Assembly (NCBI RefSeq): GCF_045689245.1
Contig: NZ_CP136865.1
Coordinates: forward strand, 806,001 to 870,000
DNA length: 64,000 nt
Source of the DNA: Congregibacter brevis
Lineage (GTDB): Bacteria; Pseudomonadota; Gammaproteobacteria; Pseudomonadales; Halieaceae
Reading direction: 5' to 3'
Under the pieces are notes generated by a model. That model saw nothing but the letters and a program-made list of their open reading frames with translations, did no database searches and was not told where the DNA came from. The translations under genes and the position numbers were made by a program. This document shows, piece after piece, positions 58,812 through 64,000 of this stretch (positions within the stretch are counted from its first letter, which is position 1; the number at the start of each line of letters is the position of its first letter).

Positions 58812-60710
58812 GTGGCGTTGACGCCTTTTCCGCGAGTCATCGGCATATACCGTTCGCTTAGCGGATTAGGAACTCTATTTGCTGCAGCTTCGATCATTGG
58901 AGGATGCGCGGCACTCCAAGGAACCTCGGACATTCCCGCGGACAGCGCCGCAGGCATTCCAGGTGTCTCTGTCCCTCCACTAATCTGTCGCTGGGGTTCG
59001 CAACAGTTCGATATCTGTCAGTACGCGACACGGGATGAGCGCGTTGCCGCGTTGGTCGCGGCAATGACACTGGACGAAAAAATCGGACAGATCACACAGT
59101 CTGTGTGGCATAACAATGTGTCCCCCGAGATTATTAGAGACAAGGGAATCGGTTCGATTATCCATACCGAAGGGCCGACGCCAGGACCAAGCCCTCTCGA
59201 TTGGATAGCCAAGTTCAATGAGTTTCAGGCCAGTGCATTGCAGACACGCCTCGGCATTCCGTTACTGATTGGTGTAGATGCAGTTCATGGGCATAACAGC
59301 TTTGAGGGCGCGGTGATCTTCCCGCATAACATTGGACTGGCGGCAAGCCGAAACCTGGAGCTAATCCAAAGGTCTGCGCAAATTACGGCTCTTGAAGTAG
59401 CTGGCACGGGTTTTAACTGGACTTTTTCTCCGTGCATCGCGATGCCAAAACATGAGCACTGGGGCCGCGTTTACGAGGGCTTCAGCGAAGATCGAGACCT
59501 CACCACCGCAGCTGCAATCGCCTCCGTCCGCGGATACCAGGGCGAAGGGCTTTGGCGGCGGGAAACCATTGCCGCGACCGCAAAACACTTCATTGGTGAT
59601 GGCGCGACTGACGGTGGCATTGAGGGCGGTAATGCAAACATGACCGAAGAAGAGATGCGTGAGGAGTATCTCCCTCCTTACATTGCTGCGGTCGATGAGG
59701 GTGTGGCTTCCATTATGGTGGGTTTTAACGCCTTTAACGGAGTCAACATGCACCAGAACGGCTATCTGGTGAGTGAGGTACTTAAGGCTGAATTGGGTTT
59801 CGAAGGGGTGGTTTTGACTGATTGGGATGGTGGACTGCGCTGGGGTGAACCGCACACAGTTATCAACGCCGGTGTCGACATTGCCATGCAGCCTGGCAAC
59901 CACGATGAATTTATGAGCCGTCTGACGGCTTCTGTTATTGATGAAACAGTGCCCATGAGTCGAATCGACGATGCCGTGAGTAGAATTCTAAAAATGAAAT
60001 TTGATCTTGGCTTGTTTTCCGATCCGTTTAGTAAAAGGGAATTCTCCGAGTTGGTGGGGTCGCAGAGTCATCGTGACGTGGCACGGCAGGCGGTCAGGGA
60101 ATCCCTTGTCCTATTGAAGAACAGCAATGATGTTCTGCCATTGATCCAAGACGAGCCCGTTGCCGTTGTAGGTAAGCACGCCCATAACAGCGGCCTACAA
60201 AGTGGAGGCTGGTCGATTCACTGGCAGGGTCAGAGCGAAAGCTATCGCGGGGCCACCACCATCTTGGATGGCATCAGATCGATGGCACCGGAAGTTGAGT
60301 ACGCCGAAGAGGGCTGCCACGCAGATATGCGAGCCAGCAAGGTGGTTCTGGTAGTCGGTGAGGAGCCGTATGCAGAGGGGCTTGGTGATTCAGATGCGCT
60401 GTCGTTGAGCGATGAACAAAAAGCGCTGATAGCGGCATGTAAAGCGTACGAAAAGCAGATCGTTGTTGTATTGATTTCTGGTCGTGCGTTGCTGATCCAG
60501 AATGAACTGAATGTTAGCGACGCCTTTATTGCCGCCTGGCTGCCTGGCTCAGAAGGTGCCGGCGTAGCCGATGTGTTATATGCGGTGGGCGGCTTCAAGC
60601 CGACGGGAAAATTGCCTTATGCCTGGCCAAGGCGCTACGAAGACTTACCCTTGGAGGCCGATGCAGACCATGCTCTGTTTAAGTTTGGCTACGGCTTGTC
60701 CGATTACTGA
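58812..60710 (+). CDS. GH3 exo-beta-glucanase-like lipoprotein
   Basis: 632 aa, GTG start. Lipoprotein signal: LSGLGTLFAAASIIGGC with acylated Cys32. GH3 barrel: LLIGVDAVHGHNSFEGAVIFPHNIGLAAS, WTFSPCIAMPKHEHWGRVYEGFSED, KHFIGDG (258-264) and nucleophile Asp337 (VVLTDWDGG). Second domain VVGKHAHNSGLQSGGWSIHWQG and VVGEEPYAEGLGD. Paralogue of the cytoplasmic-looking copy at 46019 but anchored to a membrane, so it would act on oligosaccharides in the periplasm or at the surface. Follows GH16 by 46 nt. Confidence 0.93.
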   Translation: MALTPFPRVIGIYRSLSGLGTLFAAASIIGGCAALQGTSDIPADSAAGIPGVSVPPLICRWGSQQFDICQYATRDERVAALVAAMTLDEKIGQITQSVWHNNVSPEIIRDKGIGSIIHTEGPTPGPSPLDWIAKFNEFQASALQTRLGIPLLIGVDAVHGHNSFEGAVIFPHNIGLAASRNLELIQRSAQITALEVAGTGFNWTFSPCIAMPKHEHWGRVYEGFSEDRDLTTAAAIASVRGYQGEGLWRRETIAATAKHFIGDGATDGGIEGGNANMTEEEMREEYLPPYIAAVDEGVASIMVGFNAFNGVNMHQNGYLVSEVLKAELGFEGVVLTDWDGGLRWGEPHTVINAGVDIAMQPGNHDEFMSRLTASVIDETVPMSRIDDAVSRILKMKFDLGLFSDPFSKREFSELVGSQSHRDVARQAVRESLVLLKNSNDVLPLIQDEPVAVVGKHAHNSGLQSGGWSIHWQGQSESYRGATTILDGIRSMAPEVEYAEEGCHADMRASKVVLVVGEEPYAEGLGDSDALSLSDEQKALIAACKAYEKQIVVVLISGRALLIQNELNVSDAFIAAWLPGSEGAGVADVLYAVGGFKPTGKLPYAWPRRYEDLPLEADADHALFKFGYGLSDY

Positions 60711-60924
60711 GTCCAGGATTTAGTTGCGCCTATCTTTAAGGTGGTCATGAGAGTACCCCTATATTAAGTGCAATTGCCTTGCTACTCCTAAGGGCCTTCG
60801 CCTCCGTTTTTGGAGTCGATGTATAGTCTCATCCTTGTTACCCCTCGATTTCGAATGGTTTTCCTATCGGTCAATGATAAGACCACCCTTTGATAACCGC
60901 TGTTAAACGTTGGAGACATAACTG

Positions 60925-63381
60925 ATGTCTGGAAAAATCAACCGAGGTCTGGCGTTTTTGATGCTTGCGCTACTGTGCGCATCAACAGCTCAGGCTCAGT
61001 TCACCAACCGATACCCAAAGCTTGATGACTTTGGCCATCAGATTTATTTGGAGCAGCACGAGCTTCCGATCTTGTCCCACGGCCCAGTCGATCCTGCTCC
61101 ATCACCAGACGGGCGCTCGATCGCGTTCGCAGCTCAGGGCTGGCTTTGGCTTCTTGAGATCGACTCCGGCGTTGCAAGGCGGCTGACCGAGGGTCGTGAC
61201 GTTGATTCACGGCCGCGCTGGTCTGCAGATGGCCAACAGCTGGCTTTTGTTCGTGACACAGGGGCCGATACCTCGATCGTGATCATGGATGTTGAGAGTC
61301 GCGAGGAGATAGTCATCGACACGAAGGCGATTGATGTGGATCCCGAATTCTCCGCAGACGGTGAACACCTGTATTACACATCCGGTCAGAGTGGTTCTCT
61401 GGATATCTGGCGCCATCACATTGCGGCGAGCACGAGTGAGCAGGTCACCGCTTTGCGTCAGGCAGAGCGTAACGCCCGAAGACTTCCCGGAAGTGACAGC
61501 ATCTTGTATCTCGACGGTAACGGCGCTCAGCGACAGCTTCGTCTTCGTAACTTTATAGAGGGTACAGACACGGTCGCCCACGCCGAAACTCTTAGCTACC
61601 ACCTGACGGCGGATGTGCATCCTGTGGAGCGTCTGGTCGTATTCTCTGCGCCGCTGGAAAACGACTATCACCTGTGGACCAAGGATTTGGATCGGCCTGA
61701 AGTACGCAAGCAGCTCACTTTTGGCCAAGCTTATGCGCTAACTCCCGCGTTCAGTGCAGATGGGACGTCCATTTATTTTGTAGAGGCGGACGCACAGCGA
61801 CAATTTCATCTCAAAAGAATCGCCACTTACGGTGGCCCGGTTGAGTCTGTGCGGATAAGGTCATGGGACTACGGTAAGAAGACGGGGCAGCTTACTATCG
61901 TGCCGCAAAACGCCTTAGGTGATACTGTCGCTGCTCGGGTTTCCATCGTTGATGGCGATGGACACCCGGTAGCTAGTCCTTCGGATGCGACGTACTTTGA
62001 CCCCCAGTCTGGGCGAAATTACTTTTACAGCATCGGTGAGCAAGATCTCACTCTTCCTGTTGGCACCTACGAGATCACCGCGACCAATGGCCCGATGACA
62101 CCGCTTGTGCAGCAAACGGTTAGAGTTCGCGCTAATGAGAAGGCAGAGACCCCCCTGCTCCTCGAGCCAGTCTGGGATGCCAAAGAGGCGGGTTATATAG
62201 CGGCGGATTACCACAATCATTTGAACGGTGACGGCCATCATCGCGCTACTCATGAACATGCTCTGCGTCTACAAAAAGGCGAGAGCCTGCATCACATGGC
62301 ACCCATGTCTTGGAACCGCTGGGACCGGAAGATCGACCGCGAGTTGCTAGGCACTCAAACCGAGAGCGAAGGCTTTGTGGTCAGTCAGGGACAGGAGGTG
62401 CGGTCTCATTTTCATGGTCACATCGGTCTTGTTGGCGTACAGCAGCCCTTCGAACCCTGGTTCTTCGGGCCGCATAATCCCACCTTGGGTGATCCTAATC
62501 TCAGTAACGGCATGGTTTTTGACTACGCTCGCGGACAAGGACTCTTTCCCATCTATGTTCACCCCACGTCATCGGATGCAGATCCATTTTTGCCTGATCA
62601 ACTGGACGGTTTACCTATTGAGCTCGTGTCCGATGCAGTGCTGGAGGAAAACTTCGGCCTCGAGGCAGTGATTGGTTGGTCTAGCCCCTTGGGGACTTCG
62701 CAACTTTGGTATCGACTGCTAAATGTTGGGCGCTCTGTCCCTGCAATGTCAGGAACGGATGCCTGGGTGGATTTTTATCGAACGCCAGCTGTTGGCACTG
62801 GCCGAAATTACGTGCCTGTGGATTCGCAAAGCGCGGACTTTGTTACGACGTTTAACTCGGCAACGGCGAGTCGCGGCTTTGTCAGCACTGGCCCGGCGAT
62901 TGTCTTTGAATTAGACGATGGCAGTAAGCCCGGTGATGTTACTCGGTCAGGGACAGTGGGATGGTCGGCTTTTGTTGCAAGCACTATAGACGTAGAGAGG
63001 GTTGAGATTGTTGTTAACGGCGACATTGTGCAGAGGCTTTCTGGTGTTTCGGCTGGGCAGAGCAAAACCATTACGGGTGAACTCGTTCTCCCAGAGGCGG
63101 GATGGGTCGCGGCGCGGGTTTACAGCGAGCAGCCGCTGGAAGACCCTTGGCCAATGATGCACCCGCGTCCTTTCGCTCACAGCGAGCCCATCTGGATTGG
63201 TGAAGTTGGAAGCACGGACTCCGCGGCTCGCACTAAAGCGGCGTCCGATATGATCCGCGCCATCGAAGCGGCTGAGCAAACATCCCGCGATGCTTACGGC
63301 GAGGTAAAGGCTTCCAAGATGATGGGCCGCATGGCGGAAGCCAAGAAACAACTCCGCAACATGATGCCGGCGGATACTTAA
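60925..63381 (+). CDS. PD40 beta-propeller fused to CehA/McbA (PHP-like) hydrolase domain
   Basis: 818 aa. Signal peptide 1-24 (LMLALLCASTAQAQ). N-terminal PD40/TolB-like repeats at about 55-300 (PSPDGRSIAFAAQGW, RWSADGQQLAFVRD, FSADGEHLYYTSG, FSADGTSIYFVE), a carboxypeptidase-regulatory-like beta domain, then from about 420 a CehA/McbA-type domain (AADYHNHLNGDG, EGFVVSQGQEVRSHFHGHIGLVG, IYVHPTS, SGTDAW) with metal-ligand-like histidines. The role in a glucan locus is unclear; a phosphoesterase or other metallohydrolase activity is the family expectation. Confidence 0.85.
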   Translation: MSGKINRGLAFLMLALLCASTAQAQFTNRYPKLDDFGHQIYLEQHELPILSHGPVDPAPSPDGRSIAFAAQGWLWLLEIDSGVARRLTEGRDVDSRPRWSADGQQLAFVRDTGADTSIVIMDVESREEIVIDTKAIDVDPEFSADGEHLYYTSGQSGSLDIWRHHIAASTSEQVTALRQAERNARRLPGSDSILYLDGNGAQRQLRLRNFIEGTDTVAHAETLSYHLTADVHPVERLVVFSAPLENDYHLWTKDLDRPEVRKQLTFGQAYALTPAFSADGTSIYFVEADAQRQFHLKRIATYGGPVESVRIRSWDYGKKTGQLTIVPQNALGDTVAARVSIVDGDGHPVASPSDATYFDPQSGRNYFYSIGEQDLTLPVGTYEITATNGPMTPLVQQTVRVRANEKAETPLLLEPVWDAKEAGYIAADYHNHLNGDGHHRATHEHALRLQKGESLHHMAPMSWNRWDRKIDRELLGTQTESEGFVVSQGQEVRSHFHGHIGLVGVQQPFEPWFFGPHNPTLGDPNLSNGMVFDYARGQGLFPIYVHPTSSDADPFLPDQLDGLPIELVSDAVLEENFGLEAVIGWSSPLGTSQLWYRLLNVGRSVPAMSGTDAWVDFYRTPAVGTGRNYVPVDSQSADFVTTFNSATASRGFVSTGPAIVFELDDGSKPGDVTRSGTVGWSAFVASTIDVERVEIVVNGDIVQRLSGVSAGQSKTITGELVLPEAGWVAARVYSEQPLEDPWPMMHPRPFAHSEPIWIGEVGSTDSAARTKAASDMIRAIEAAEQTSRDAYGEVKASKMMGRMAEAKKQLRNMMPADT

Positions 63382-63423
63382 GTCGGTGCGACCCCTAAAT
63401 ACGTCTTCTAGTCGGAGCCACAC

Positions 63424-64000
63424 ATGAATCGAAACTTTGTAGCCATTGTTCTGTTACTTCTCTGTAGCGCCTTTCCGGCTGCAGCACAGAATAAGAGCAT
63501 AGTCTTCATCGGAAACAGCTTTACCTTCGGTTACGGCTCCGCGGCCTGGTTCTGGGGGGCCGACACGGTAACGGATCTCAATGGTCAAGGTGTCGGTGGT
63601 GTGCCTGCTTTGTTCAAAGCGTTTTCGGAACAAGCGGGACTGTCCTGGAATGTGTCTTTAGAGACGCACCCCGGCTCTGACTTTGCTTTTCATCTTCGCG
63701 AAAAGAGAGCAGAGCTAACCTCTAAAGCTTGGGATGTGGCGGTAGCGCATAGCTACAGTACGCTTGATGCCAATGCCCCGGGTGATCCCACAAGACTCGT
63801 AGCGACAGGTCGCGAACTCGCCACACTACTGCAAGGCGCTAACCCGCAAGTAAAGTTTTATGTCACGGCCACGTGGTCGAGGCCTGACCTCACTTATCGA
63901 TCAGGCTCTCCCTGGTCTGGCAAGGGTATCGAGAAAATGGGTCTCGACGTAAACGAAGGCTATGAGCAACTTGCAGCTGTGGTACCCGGTGTTACAGCCG
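63424..64000 (+). CDS. SGNH/GDSL-type hydrolase, 5' part (runs off window)
   Basis: ATG 63424, open to the last base (192 codons seen). Signal peptide MNRNFVAIVLLLLCSAFPAAAQ, then KSIVFIGNSFTFGYGSAA, in which GNSFTFG replaces the GDSL nucleophile block; this fits the DUF4886/SGNH group. Further HPGSDFAFHL and WDVAVAHSYSTLD follow. Likely an exported esterase or carbohydrate deacetylase-like enzyme. It starts 43 nt after the PD40-CehA gene. The C-terminal catalytic Asp-His block is outside the window. Confidence 0.75.
   Translation, partial: MNRNFVAIVLLLLCSAFPAAAQNKSIVFIGNSFTFGYGSAAWFWGADTVTDLNGQGVGGVPALFKAFSEQAGLSWNVSLETHPGSDFAFHLREKRAELTSKAWDVAVAHSYSTLDANAPGDPTRLVATGRELATLLQGANPQVKFYVTATWSRPDLTYRSGSPWSGKGIEKMGLDVNEGYEQLAAVVPGVTA

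Noticed and set aside
1..64000. tRNA or rRNA genes, insertion sequences, prophage genes
   Set aside because: No cloverleaf-like sequence, rRNA segment, transposase or phage structural gene was recognised on either strand.

Overview
The window looks like a chromosome segment of a marine, polysaccharide-degrading gammaproteobacterium. TonB-dependent receptors, periplasmic and lipoprotein glycan-degrading enzymes, an Entner-Doudoroff (ED) operon, a SapC/halogenase/cupin module and a sedentary chromosomal integron occur together. A cellvibrionalean/Halieaceae-like or SAR92-like source is my guess from gene content only; no rRNA or other taxonomic marker is present.

Layout. (1) 1-15.9 kb, + strand: an alginate-utilisation locus. 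It holds the 3' part of a TonB receptor with a strong terminator, a FAH-fold hydratase/hydrolase, a LacI regulator, a KduD-like SDR, a tight TRAP transporter operon (dctPQM), a KDG kinase, a PL6 alginate lyase, an ACS-type MFS importer, a second SDR (probable DEH reductase) and a PL17 oligoalginate lyase. Together they would cut alginate outside the cytoplasm, import unsaturated mono-/oligouronates, reduce them to 2-keto-3-deoxygluconate and phosphorylate that to KDPG. (2) 15.9-21.7 kb: a gene remnant, a SnoaL/lumazine-binding-like exported protein, and a CadC-like membrane regulator divergent from an M1 aminopeptidase. (3) 21.7-30.0 kb: a chromosomal integron. IntI is on the + strand, with a LexA box over its promoter and start region. 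An attI-like site is followed by about 11-12 cassettes, all on the - strand, separated by attC sites. The cassettes encode small membrane proteins, two GNATs, a GFA-type protein, a short exported protein and a VOC protein. No known drug-resistance gene is seen. (4) 30.1-32.7 kb: a small unknown gene and a TolB-like/TPR membrane protein. (5) 32.9-38.2 kb, - strand: an ED operon edd-glk-small ORF-zwf-pgl. (6) 38.4-64 kb: a beta-1,3-glucan (laminarin-type) locus. It holds two GH16 enzymes, three GH3 enzymes in different predicted compartments, a GPH-type sugar importer, a LytS/LytTR two-component pair, a TonB receptor, two halogenase-family flavoproteins, SapC, two JmjC-like cupins, a PD40-CehA/PHP-like protein and the start of an SGNH hydrolase.

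How it fits together: two algal-glycan loci (alginate and laminarin) flank glucose and KDPG-producing central metabolism. KDG kinase and Edd both make KDPG, but no KDPG aldolase is in the window. The integron sits between them as an SOS-linked gene-capture platform. Main points worth a second look are the integron (a recurring 3-TM cassette protein architecture, an unusual cassette core sequence, decay at its distal end), the receptor-halogenase-SapC-cupin module, and a 22-nt sequence shared by two glucanase promoter regions.
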